Position numbers and translations under genes: made by a program. A stretch of DNA of 34,106 nucleotides, from NCBI GenBank assembly GCA_003427395.1, contig BFEA01000206.1, positions 98,853-132,958 of the forward strand, written 5' to 3'. The stretch comes from Chara braunii (lineage: Eukaryota > Streptophyta > Charophyceae > Charales > Characeae). The notes below the pieces were generated by a model. It saw only the letters and a program-made list of their open reading frames with translations. It was not told the DNA's origin and searched no databases. Each line of letters begins with the position of its first letter. The stretch's first letter is position 1. This document shows positions 20,987-31,644 of this stretch, piece by piece.

Positions 20987-21283
20987 GCTCTCTCTCTCTC
21001 TATGTGTGTTTACCATTCTTGCAAGTCCGGCCCATCTACCTATTCAGCCTAATACAGATGTTTTACTTGTTTGTTATTATTCCACCCTTCCCACTTTCCA
21101 CTTGCATGGCCTTTCCCGTTGGCTTCGTCTACACCCTCAGTGCCTTTACATACTGTACTCAAATACTAAACTTCCCCACTATACCTTTTTAGCGTGGCTC
21201 GACCTTTCCACCTAATGCATCTTATCCGACTAGTTTATGCATTCAAGTTGTCGTTCCTTCTTTCACAACGTCACTTATCCCTA

Positions 21284-21324
<41 letters not shown>
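20636..21324. repeat. 373-bp direct repeat, two copies, each ending in (CT)n
   Basis: TTTACCATTCTT starts the copies at 20636 and 21009. Each runs through TCTACCTATTCA, TTCCCGTTGGCTTCGTCTAC and GCATTCAAGTTGTCGTTCC to a CT run (20918-20985 and 21287-21324). Only scattered substitutions separate the copies. Open frames in it are identical artefacts of the duplication. Confidence 0.9.
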
Positions 21325-21332
<8 letters not shown>

Positions 21333-21362
21333 TATACACATCTAGATGTGTATAAGAGACAG
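21325..21362. other. Nextera/Tn5 mosaic-end adapter junction, not biological
   Basis: 21325-21343 reads CTGTCTCTTATACACATCT and 21344-21362 is its exact reverse complement. These are the two Tn5 mosaic ends joined head to head, as in circularised Nextera mate-pair libraries. Frames across it give the well-known contaminant peptides SYTHLDVYKRQ and MCIRDS. Sequence on the two sides need not be neighbours in the genome. Confidence 0.98.
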
Positions 21363-21452
21363 CTTTTGGCCCGAACGGCCGAAGGCTTCCCCAAGGGGTC
21401 CCATACGTTCGGGCATTCGGGCTCGGGCGTTCGGCCCGTCCCGAACGCTGGT

Positions 21453-21459
<7 letters not shown>
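21363..21459 (-). mobile_element. hAT-like MITE 4, reversed, 5' end only
   Basis: On the minus strand it starts TAGGGTAACCAGCGTTCGGG next to an AT tract, followed by CCGAACG-rich sequence very similar to the start of MITE 2. It is cut by the adapter before the A run. Confidence 0.8.
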
Positions 21460-21475
<16 letters not shown>

Positions 21476-21498
<23 letters not shown>

Positions 21499-21701
21499 CG
21501 GGCTCAAGTTTTACGTGTAGAAGCAAATTCTCCAAATTTATGACCAACCATATCTTCAGTAATCTGTAAACCAACAAAATATTTTCCGTTATAAACTTGT
21601 GCATAGTAACCGACAAATTTAGGCAAAATATAAGATCTACGTGACCAAATTTTCCAACTCTGGCGAACCTATATATATATATATATATATCGCGGGCTCA
21701 A
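21476..21701. repeat. Direct repeat (AT)n-CGCGGGCTCAA bracketing the rps19 fragment
   Basis: The AT run plus CGCGGGCTCAA is present at about 21476-21507 and again at 21670-21701, with the mitochondrial fragment between them. The pattern resembles a long target duplication, a duplicated repair junction, or an assembly artefact. Confidence 0.8.
21504..21668 (-). pseudogene. rps19: Mitochondrial ribosomal protein S19 fragment (probable NUMT)
   Basis: S19 is a small-subunit ribosomal protein that binds 16S-type rRNA in the head of the subunit; plants and charophytes usually encode it in mitochondrial DNA. The minus strand gives 54 uninterrupted codons. They contain [37 protein letters not shown] and ASTRKT, the C-terminal two thirds of mitochondrial S19 as in liverworts, not the plastid form. 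The N-terminal part is absent; the match begins at an AT tract. The TGA that ends the frame lies in the flanking CGCGGGCTCAA repeat, so it may come from the junction. The perfect frame suggests recent transfer, or a misassembled mitochondrial read. Confidence 0.85.
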
Positions 21702-21818
21702 TTCGACGCATTTTTTAATTTTGTCACTTCGCTAGTTCCCCCCATTGTGCTACTTGTAGCCCTCATGGACCTGTGTTACCGGTCCCCCCTAATTTATAAC
21801 AGCGGGGGTAGTGGTGGT

Positions 21819-22055
21819 TTAAGGTCTTCCCACAAGCTACTCATTGCAGTTTGGTCATGCAGTAATCACTTGATTACCGCTTCTAGGAACAACTTCTTAA
21901 ATTCAAATAAATCAACAATTCAAAATCGTCAGGGACAACATGTGACAAAAGGGTAACCTTCTCTTAGGGCCTTCTCACACGCTGTCCACTACAGTGTGAT
22001 CAAGCAGTACTCGCTTGATCACCGCTTCTTGCAACAACTTTAAAAACCTTAATGA
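21819..22055. repeat. 145-bp degenerate array, right part
   Basis: Continues the array interrupted at 18009. It contains CTTGATTACCGCTTC and GGACAACATGTGAC, then GTGATCAAGCAGTACTCGCTTGATCAC, an almost perfect dyad near 21996-22022. Confidence 0.7.
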
Positions 22056-23529
22056 TAGCAATAGCAGTAGAATCACGAACATCGTAGTATATTTCCGCTT
22101 AATTGACGTCTCCTTTGACCTCCCCTTCCATTAGCACTTCTTGAGTTTTTATTTTTCTCATAGTCTCTTTCTTTATTTTCATCTCTCTCACCTCCTTCTT
22201 CTCTTTTGAAGTGGACAAACGCAACATATTTATGGCTGCCTTATTTACTCCCTAACCCTTTGAAACATGCGTCTTTGCACGCCTTTGTAACACATCCTGA
22301 GTATTTCACGGTATACCTATGGGCGAGCATGTTGTGCGCGTCCATAAGTGAAGACTGATCACATGTGAAACAAACAGTCACGCTGGAGTAAGGTCTTTTA
22401 GATTACTCACTTGATAGTGTGACTTTAACAAAGTTAATCAAATAAGTGTGGCCGTCATCTTTAACAACGTCAATATAGATCAGCATTACAATATGAAATA
22501 TAGTTTGATCAGTCTCATGAAAATGTCTACCTCACAACACTAACTATGCGTGTCGGATCTAACAGACAAGTAAACACCCCTATCCCTTTGCAACTGTCAG
22601 GTGGTAGTTCCATCAGTCAACATTTGGCATATGAGCGTGTGTAGCGTTATAACTTTTGCCCCTACATTTTATAAATATTAAGCAGTGGTCCAACCTGTCG
22701 GTAAGTGACACGTGTGCATGTGTTGGCTGCCAGACAACTCGTCCTTTCTGTCTTCACCGACTGTGTGTCGAGAACCAAGGCAAAAGTCAATTTGAAAACC
22801 CTTGTCCCCTAGTCACGGCTTAATGGCAGTTTCCCTTGGCCGACCACTGGGGGTTGCACCCGTCGACAAGCGACACCCGGACACGCACGTATACATTTGT
22901 AGAAATAGGGAAGGTACTACGTAAGTAGATCAAGACTAGCGCTACTAATGTTGGTGTTGATTCCAGGTCCAGTAGCCCCGATGATATATCTCGTTTCCAG
23001 ACCCAGTTGCACAAATACAGACCCGATAAACACCCCCTTGTCTTGATCCAAGTTTGGTGAATATGAATAACACCTCAACTTAGGTCCGTTTGTTTTATTA
23101 TCATTATTTTAGTTTAGTTATTGTCAGAGTTGTTGGAGTTCACCAAGTAAATTAAAATGAGACAAAAATTAATGACAGGTTTCATCAACGCTCGATGATA
23201 TTTCGCTTGGTCCGGGTACAAATTTGGATGAGAATTGTAGCAGCATAAGCCTGCTTTTCGTAAACTCTCCTTTACTTTTGTCATTTTTTCTCTAATTCAT
23301 TGTTGGAATTGATTTAATCCTCCAGAAGAAAAAACAAATAGTAGTTTATTTCACTAAGTTCCTTTCTGAAAGTCCAGGTCATCTGGCTTCCTGAAAACCA
23401 GTTTTGTACCAGGTCTCCTTAGGTTAAACCAGTGGGGTACATTTTACTCCCAACGCTAGTCAAAAATTCTAAAGCGATGCGAAAATTTTGACATATTATG
23501 AAGGTCTGAATGTTGGGTCCTCCAACAAC
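22056..23529. other. No recognised gene
   Basis: About 1.5 kb with short, unconvincing frames and no clear repeats. Confidence 0.45.
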
Positions 23530-23885
23530 GTGCATTGAAAATTTCATTACCGGAATTGTACTTTGGAATTTCGATAATTTACTTAGTCGTTTTCCAAAGT
23601 TATATACGTACATGCATTAGGATTTCATTAATGAAATTGTACTTTAGGATTTCATTGTTTTACTTAGTTGTTTTTCAAAGTTATATTTGCATTTGCGTTC
23701 GAGATTTCATTACCGAAATCGCACTTTCGAATTTCCAGATTTTTATTCGTCGGTTTTCGAAGTTATATGTGCATGTGCATTCGGGATTTTGTTATCGAAA
23801 TTGCAACACACGATTTATAAATTTTACTTAACAATTTTTCAAAGTTATATCCGCATATGTGTTTGAGATTTCATTAGCGAAATAA
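23530..23885. repeat. 82-bp tandem repeat, four copies
   Basis: The motif CAAAGTTATAT (or CGAAGTTATAT) occurs at about 23595, 23676, 23758 and 23840. Each is preceded by TTTACTTAGTYGTTTT-like sequence and followed by GCATTYGNGATTTCATT and ACCGAAAT. A 98-codon frame across three copies shows the repeated peptide IYLVVFQSYI and is a repeat artefact. Confidence 0.85.
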
Positions 23886-24468
23886 ATGTGACTGCAATTA
23901 TGGACAGACCTATATCAATCTAACTATAATGACTTTCATAACTCACTTGAAAAAGGTTCACTATGACCAAGAGATGTATGGTCTCTAGTCACTAAAACTT
24001 GTCTGAAAGCTTTATTCCTTATTTGTTCGTTTAAATAATAAAAAATGCGCTAGATCTAGGGCGAGACTCGACAAAAATAAAAGGAAAATTTTTAAAATCC
24101 CTCTATGAAATCTATTTATTTGTGGCATACGACTGACTTACCCCGTCGTGCCCCTCTGCAATGATTCGGGTTTCAAAAAACAAATCGGCGTCATTTGGGT
24201 CTGAAATATGTTTAAAATGCTCCCATCAGTTGTGGTTCCAAATTTCTAGTATGCCTCTACCAGATAGCCGTTGAGTACAAGGTCAGAAAAAATTAATATG
24301 CCCCTACCGGTACCTTGCATCTTTCTAGTATGCACCTGTGTCCGTGGGCAGCGGTAGCGGCTATTCCCCTGGCCCTGGGAGGACGGTTACTTGGACATAT
24401 CGGAAATTTGTCATACAACCAAACTTTCTGTTGTATCCTCAATTCGATGGACAACTTTTTTTTTTTTT

Positions 24469-24473
<5 letters not shown>
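23886..24473. other. No recognised gene
   Basis: AT-rich unassigned DNA. The phrases CCAAATTTCTAGTATGC and CATCTTTCTAGTATGC hint at a weak internal repeat near 24240-24330. Confidence 0.4.
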
Positions 24474-24529
<56 letters not shown>

Positions 24530-24735
24530 GACACACACACACACAAGTGTAGTAGTGTATATTTTTGTGTTATAGCGGAAGAAATTTGATTTTGCTCATC
24601 CTATTGAATGAATCTTCCGCTGGAACACAAAAATATACACTACTACACTTGTGCGTGTGTGTGTGTGTGTGTGTCTGTGAGAGAGAGAAAGAGAGAGAGA
24701 AAGGGGGAGAGAGAGAGAGAGAGAGAGAACAGGTA
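24474..24735. repeat. Long inverted repeat flanked by mirrored microsatellites
   Basis: The 29-nt arms 24543-24571 and 24624-24652 are perfect reverse complements, and a second stem AGCGGAAG/CTTCCGCT (24574-24581, 24614-24621) lies inside. Outside the arms, (CT)n(CA)n on the left mirrors (GT)n(GA)n on the right. The whole could form a hairpin of about 260 nt. Confidence 0.9.
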
Positions 24736-25075
24736 AGTTTTCAACCTCGCGGTTGGCCTCATACTACGTTCATCGATAGGATGAGCAAAATTGAATGAAT
24801 TTATCGCTAGAACATGGAAATATATATTGCCACACTTGTTTTTGTTTTTTTGTGTACGTCTATGTGTGAGTGTGTGTGTGTGAGAGTGAGAGAGAGAGAG
24901 AGAGATTTTTCCATCGATTGGATGAGCAACACACCGACCAACAGGTCAGTCTCCAACCCCGCGGCTGGCCTCACGCTACTTCCATTGATAGGATGAGCAA
25001 ATCGAATGCATCTTCTGCTAGAACACAGAAATAGACACCGCTATATGCATGTGTGTGAAAGAGAGAGAGAGAAAA
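24736..25075. repeat. Direct repeats related to the hairpin arms
   Basis: Two further units in direct orientation. GATAGGATGAGCAAA recurs near 24776 and 24987, about 210 bp apart. Both are followed by a CGCTAGAACA/TGCTAGAACA block, a TG stretch and a GA run, and preceded by CCAACCCCGCGGCTGGCCTC or its variant. Confidence 0.75.
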
Positions 25076-26700
25076 GGTACGTCAAGCACACACGACAGGA
25101 GGACGACTGGCAGAGGACCATGGAAGATGGGGAGTGAAGGTCGGAGGCGACATGTGAGGAACTATCTCCAACAAGGTGGATTGCAGCAAAGAGGGTGGCG
25201 TGAATTGCAACATTTTTTTTTCGCGGAGCCAAAATCACGCAAGTTTGAATTCGAACCGTCTACGCCTCCCTGCTAAAGGACATCTCACAAAGATGCATCC
25301 CTGGCAGGAAGGCATAGCAGACAACCAACAGGGAAATGGGGTCACTGGTCTGGTAAGGGTGTCCCCGAAAGTTACGCCCCTCGCTAACGGTGTCGGAGGG
25401 CGTGGTGTCCCGACCCTGCGTTGTGTGCCAGATACCAGTTCGTGGAGCTCCACTGTGTACCAGCTCCCTGCTAGGACTTCACAGCATACCAGCTCCCTGC
25501 CTACAGACCTTTGCATGTACTAGTCACACTCTATTTCTCAGCCCCCATATCGTGTCAGGCGCTCCGCTTCTCAATAATGTACCAAACTTGTTTGTGGTCG
25601 TTGTCGTCTTGGGACGCGAGGGTAGCAGGTTGGCGCAGTGTTTCCTACTGCACACCAATCCCCCTTTTGTCAGATTAAGGGTAGTGTGTACATACCATGT
25701 GGTTACCATCGAGTAAGGATTGAAAATAAGGAAAAGAAAAGAGAAAAATTAAAGAAAAGGAAAGGAAAAATGAGAAAGAGTCATGTAGCGAGTCCACACC
25801 CGAATTCAAATCATTGCTTCCATTTGAGTTATCTAAGTGGAGCCAGGTTGCAGCGGTGTTACGTTTCTTCTTAATTTCCCTTTCTAACTATTATTATTAA
25901 TATTACTACTATTATTATTCTTATTACCATTGTTGCCATTAAGAATTTCATCGTTCCTCTTCCGCCACTTTGCAGGAGAGTGGACAACCGATGCTGAGAT
26001 TTCGCATGAGAAAGGCCAGATTATTCGACTTCTCACGTTCCGGTTGCTCTGAGTCTGCGGTAAAGTAGACCCCAAAAGAGGGGTAACCCACGACCGCTTC
26101 GTTAGGCAGCCTATCACCCCCCGATGGGAGGTCATAGGCCCCCTCCTTACCATCAGACACGGGTACCCATTAGTGGTAGCCCGTAAGTGCCCTATGAAGG
26201 AAGTGGAGTGTCAGGTGGTATTTCGTTATGGGACCAATGAGCATCGGACTGATAGTCTTCGCAAACAAAGTTGAAAAGACAGATAGATGCAGAATGAGGG
26301 GTCGTGTTCGCGCAGTGACCGTTGGTGTTCTGACCATCATCTTTTTTTTACTCTGTTTCGTTTTAATTTATTTTATTAACTTTTGAATTATAAGTAGTTA
26401 GAATACCAAATTTTGAAAGCCATTGAAGTCCCTCGTTTAGAACGCAGGGATCGAGGTGTGTAGCGATCCTATAAAGGATGAAAGGGGCTAGTTGCTAGCT
26501 ATTGGCCAATAGATGCACGAACGCAGGCCGGTTCTGCCAGAGCTAGTAGCCTGAAGGAGAAGGGCAGAACGGTGTGGTGTCCCGCTTGTGAGCTATTTGT
26601 GTGCGTGTGAACCAAGTATCAAGACCCTGGCTATTCTGAATGCAGCTATGGCGTACCGAAATGACCTGTGTGGCTACAGACCGAGGTAAATGAGGTATTC
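25076..26700. other. No recognised gene
   Basis: Moderate-GC DNA with short frames only. TACCAGCTCCCTGC occurs twice near 25458 and 25487, and an (ATT)n-like run lies near 25890-25925. Composition resembles retroelement debris, but no protein motif is visible. Confidence 0.4.
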
Positions 26701-29700
26701 GTAGATGTGGGAGCATGAGAATGAGAGGGGTACACTGGTTGAGACCATTTTGTCCTACAAAAAAGCCACGGGGGGAGGTGAGGTTGAAAATCAACGTGTG
26801 CAGCTATCGGAAGCAGGAGATAAGAAGGGATGAAGGACTGCAAGCAGCAATCACCGAGGCACTCAATAGAGTTGAGCGAAGGTGCGGGCGAGACGGGGTA
26901 TATGCGGGTATGAGACTTACAGTCACCTACCATGAAGATGACTCGTCAACTGGGACCATGACCAAAAAGGGGCAGCATGTCAACCGGGGCTCCGAAGGGG
27001 AATCTGAAATGAGCGACGTTGAGGCGACTCAGTCCTGGCACGGGTGGAACCAGTGGCGAGGGGGCCACCCGCCAACCAAGCCTGTGGAGAGCGGCCCTGA
27101 AGGAAACTCGCGACAACGGGGAGATTAGTAGCACCTGGTGGTTGCAGGCGGGCGGTCGGCACCATGGGACGCCAAGAGGGTGCAAGGGGAGGCCGATGGG
27201 CAGTCGACGCGAGAGTGGTGTGTATAAGCAAGTGGCCTGCTCGAACGCGGGCAATGGTTAACGGCTAAACTCGACACCATTTCTTTCTTTGGGAGTAATG
27301 ACTAGCATGCGCGCATGGGCTGTGCACGAAATCCGGTCTGAAGAAACGGAGAGAGGCTGACAAGATATTTGCTCTCGCGTTGCTAATAACACCACCCTTC
27401 TTCTTAAGTCGTGACGCTGCGTCGTAATGTGCACCGTAGTGAGCAACCTTGATGACCTGCAGGTTGTTGGGGTGAGAAAATGGGAAGAGAATTCCACACA
27501 TACGCTGGAGGGGAAGTCAAACTAAATAGAGAGGAAAGGTTCTGCGAGGTTGAAAGGAAGGGAGAGCCTGACACGTGTTTTTTTGGTTGATGTCAACAGT
27601 AATTTTGCTATGAGTTGTGTCGTCATCTCCACGAAGTGTTATCTCCGTTACAGTGAAGAGGCCACGAGCAAATGGCTGGGACGCGACATGCTGTCTACAC
27701 GAGGAAAGAACTGGTTGGTATCGAATTATAGGGCAACCAATGGAGAAGCCAAGTCTGCAGGAGGCTTGCAGACTAAGAACGGCATGGGTAATAAATGCGA
27801 GTAACGCCCTACATGGGTCTCATTGTTCGTATTGATTTTCCCGCTTCATCTATGCGTCTGGGCTTAGAAAGCAAGGTTGTCTTATCTCAAGCAGGACATT
27901 CGAGACTTGGACGTAAGAAGCGAGCGCTAACAGAGAGAAAGAACGCCCTAGGTAAGACCTCTCGCTAGAGAAGTGTGGGAAGATAGCGTCCCTCGGGCGA
28001 TTGACATCTGTCGTCCTCGCGGTCCCGAAGCGAGAAGAGGGTGGATGCACTAAGCCTCGGTTGTGGCTATTAGGGAGAAAGTAGGGTGCTCAGGGTTGTA
28101 GTGAGGGTTGGTTGTTTTGTTTTGCTACTCTTTATAATGCAAAGGTGATCAATGCTGGTTGACCTCATCTCCGGCCATCCTGGCGGAGTTACTGTTCTTG
28201 TCGACCAAGAATTGGGGGAGAATACTATGTTTGGGAACATAGTCAATTCCAACCAGTTGTGTGATCTGAGTTTCAATGAGAGTCGACTGTCAATAGTAGC
28301 GTGTGTGACAGAGTAGGACTATTGGCGCTATCGGCCTGCGTATCACTAATCCACGGTGACGATAGTAATGGGAAGCAACTTGCGGTCAACTCGCTTCGAT
28401 CACCAAACCCTCAAGGGTCTGTTGGATACCCTGGCAGTGTAGCTATTCTTGGTTGCTTCCATCGGGCTCATCAAAGACTTGGCTCCGTCTAGCCACACTC
28501 TGAGTGACGGATTAGGAAAACTCAATCTAATGCGTGAGCGTCGGTTGACAGGATCTTTGATCTTGCACGAAGTTCGAGAAAGATCGATTGTTTGAACTGG
28601 CCCTGGTCGGTTTCTTGCCGTCTTCGAGTCGGCCATTGACTGTTATAGTGGTGGACGAAGGGTTGTGAGGGTCTGACAATAAATGGGACTCAACGGATGA
28701 CGACGAGAGAGACAAGATTGATGCAGATAAGGAACTCAATTTTTCTTCACTGTTGTATTTAGGCCCTTTGCTTGTTTTGCCTGTGCTTAATTGAGGTCGA
28801 TTGTTACCGAATTCCATCACTCAGTTTAACAGGCGTTTTATGTGGAAATGATGATTCTTTGTATTGAGTTGTGAAGGTGACTAAAGACTCTCCGTCCAGT
28901 CTTGGCAAAGTAATTCAAAAGCATCAACACTTGTCACTTTGGAAATGAAATCATAAGTAACAGCTACGCATTCTTCCGTTGGTGTGATGCAGTGTTAAGA
29001 TATGCCTTAGTCAAACCAAATGAGCATCTTCGCAACTTTCAAACAGGATGGACAGGGTCCCCGCTCATTAATGCTCTAGCACCAGTAGGCTCGTAGTTTT
29101 GACGGGACAAAAGGGAGGGACCTATCATCAAGGAAAATACTCCAGTGACTTCGTCCTCTCTGGTCGATGGGGAGGAAAGGGGTAATATTGAAAATAATTG
29201 CTTACCTCCTCACTAAATTCCTTTTCGACGGTAACTGAATGGTTCTACCCAGGCAGTTTAAAATGTAGGTGGCTCGAGTAATTTAACCATGCCATGCTAA
29301 GAAAAGAAGGGAGGGTGATCAAAACTCTTGTCCTCGCGCTCATATATATACATATGTATGTACATGTGTATGTATCTACGAGAGTTTTCGTAGGTGCAAA
29401 GATCGTAATGGGGCACGGAAGTCAAAGTCTTGCTGACTGGATGAGCAGACTTGGGAAAGTGTTTTGTGCCCTCACGTAAGCCCCCTTTCCAAGTGAGTTT
29501 CTTAAATTACTCGTTTTGGCTTGCTATTTTTGAGGTCTTATCATGCTTGGTGTATGAGCAGCGAGGCAGCTTGTCTGTGTACAGCGCAGTGCGCAGACAA
29601 GGGTACTTGGCGAAACCCTTACACTATGCATGAGTTGAGTGCTAGTTAAAACCTTTTAGCTAACGCTAATGTCAGTCTGCTTAACCCCACTTAGGTGGCG

Positions 29701-30642
29701 GGTCCTTAGTAATCGCTTGTACTGGTTGAAATTGATTAAAAATGATTGTGTAGCGTTTATATATTTGTCTAGTTCATTCGTTCACTACTCCTTTATCTAG
29801 TCGACTTTGCCCAGTCCACCCAAAACTGAAACAAGTTCGAGCTCGGTCCCGAAATATTATGGTGTTCTGTAAAATACGAGTGAACACATAGCTAAGTTGT
29901 GTCGTGCGCTGGTAAAGGTCAACTGCTTTTGCTCTTTACCACGCCGCTGACAGAAGAAGTGCATGCCAGGGAGCGTCGGGGGTCTTACACGAGTGGGGTC
30001 AGGGAGCTTTGAGTTGCATATTACTCTGTTCGGTACCCACGCAGGCCTACGCTGCTATAACTTAAGGCTCAAAGTTTGTACGACTAGTTGGAGTCCAGTA
30101 GACCAACCGGGCGTGGACTGCCACCAAGGAAAATTCACCGGTTCTAGTCGGATGAGTCCTTTCATCACGAGTCACTTTAGGGATTGTTAGGACAGGGAAC
30201 AATCTGAGTCACTTCGTTGTGCCGGAATGAGGTGGACTGTCAAAACGACTATACATCAATCAAGTAGATTTCTTATCACTAAGGAATCCAAGGGTGCTAA
30301 CTAGGCAAGTTTTGGCTACTTGGGATGAAGGCACTCTCGAACACAGCCTGTATCAGTGTTGGGTGGTTGTCCAAAATACCGTGCTTTAGAGCTAAAGTGA
30401 ACCACTGACTCATCAAGTCTGAAGACTTTGTACTCACTCCTGTCGCTTGGGGTTAGCAAAGAGGGTTTTTACACCAAATTGCATGCAACAAGGAACCAAC
30501 AGTGGACCTGTTGTGAAGAAGCAGAGGCTAACAATAGCTTAGGGTAAGCTGCGCGAGTTTACTCCAGGAGTCAACGGACTGGTGATAGACATCACCCTGT
30601 AATCCGCAGAGTCTAAGGACAAAGTAAATCAAGTAGAGTGAA
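26701..30642. other. Unassigned, probably decayed element DNA
   Basis: Nearly 4 kb without a recognisable gene. The best frame is 26715-27128 on the + strand (137 codons, non-repetitive, with a charged QEIRRDEGLQAAITEALNRV stretch); I cannot assign it. The rest has many stops in all frames. No LTR pair, tRNA or simple array was found. Confidence 0.35.
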
Positions 30643-31644
30643 ATGGTGGGCAGTAATATCCTTTCGGTATCCTATGCGGTCTACCGGGACAAAGTGGAAG
30701 GCTGGGAAGAAAGTCCTATAAGAGATATTATGAACTATGTGAAGGCAATGAGAGAGCGAGCACTGGAGTTAGTGGCAAAGCATAAGCTCTTTGAGTATAT
30801 CGTTTATTTCTACAGGACAGACGAGAAACTGCATAGCACTTTTTCTTCCATTGAGACCATTAATCGAGCACGAGAGGCGGCCAGTAGCCAACCATGAGGG
30901 TGAGAAGAGAGAAAACATTTGTGAGTGGCTTGCGTAATACAGCAAAAGACGAACTGATAAAGTGGAGATCACACGGCAACTTTCGGAGACCGGACATGAA
31001 AGAAATCATTCAATCAGTATCCAAGCAACAGGTCAGGATCAGTCAGGACTCAGTCATTCGTATTTGCACCAGAGATCAACATCAATCAGACGGTGCTCTC
31101 ACCGAAAGACACAAATCAGTCTCAACACCCAATTCAGCACATGAGTACAATTCAATCATTCTAAGTTCAGGAGACTGTCCTGATCAGTCTCAATCGGATC
31201 GCTTCAAAGATGCCTTCCAACATCGGTATGTCAGTGCAATTGGCTTCAAGCAACGTGAGTTATCTATTTTTGTAGTTCATATTGAATTCGCAGAGGGTAT
31301 CATTCATGATTTAAGACTCTACCTGAAAAAAGGCAGGGAGTCTCATGAGCATTTTGATTCAGTCTGGGTTTCAACAGTCGGTCACCTTGAGGAGAGAGAA
31401 AGGGAGCTTGATGAGAGCGGGTACCAAAGTGATTCGTAGTTTCTGGCCCAAACTCTACACTGACTACCACAAGACTCCTATTCTCTTTACTCTCACAGAC
31501 GACTCTTTCTGGTGTGACCTGGTTGATTTAGCCAAGAGGTACATCTCTCCCTCAACGATTGGCTATGAGGTAGTGACTGAGCCTTCAGAAATCCGATATC
31601 TCGGACGAGGGATCTTCTCTCGACCATATCTCCCTACTCTATAG
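30643..31644 (+). pseudogene. Broken reading frames, possibly a gag-like remnant
   Basis: Three frames follow one another with small overlaps. 30643-30897 contains AVYRDKVEGWEESPI and a helical RERALELVAKHKLFEYIVYF stretch. 30894-31439 contains KTFVSGLRNTAKDELIKW, then REL-rich charged sequence. 31345-31644 contains FWPKLYTDYHKTPILFTL and YEVVTEPSEIRYLGRG. An FVSGLR-type phrase after a helical domain recalls LTR-retrotransposon gag, but the match is weak. The frame changes suggest indels or unspliced introns; GTGAGT at 31255 could be a splice donor. It could equally be exons of an unknown gene. Confidence 0.3.

Larger units (their letters stand above)
18010..21818. mobile_element. TTAA-flanked inverted-repeat element, heavily nested
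   Basis: The left end ACCACCACTACACCCGCCG (18010-18028) and the right end, read in reverse, ACCACCACTACCCCCGCTG (21800-21818) match at 17 of 19 bases. Each is flanked by TTAA (18006-18009, 21819-21822). Joining the flanks through one TTAA rebuilds a normal unit of the surrounding 145-bp array. A TTAA duplication is typical of piggyBac-type transposition, but the terminus is not a standard piggyBac one and no transposase is seen. The interior holds hAT-like elements, a gap, simple repeats and an adapter, so its true length is unknown. Confidence 0.65.

Noticed and set aside
21237-21569. Open frame with the peptide SYTHLDVYKRQ
   Set aside because: It translates the Nextera adapter junction and is a known contaminant sequence.
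26715-27128. 137-codon frame as a gene
   Set aside because: Composition is plausible, but there is no recognised motif, no neighbouring gene structure and several competing frames; left as part of unassigned DNA.
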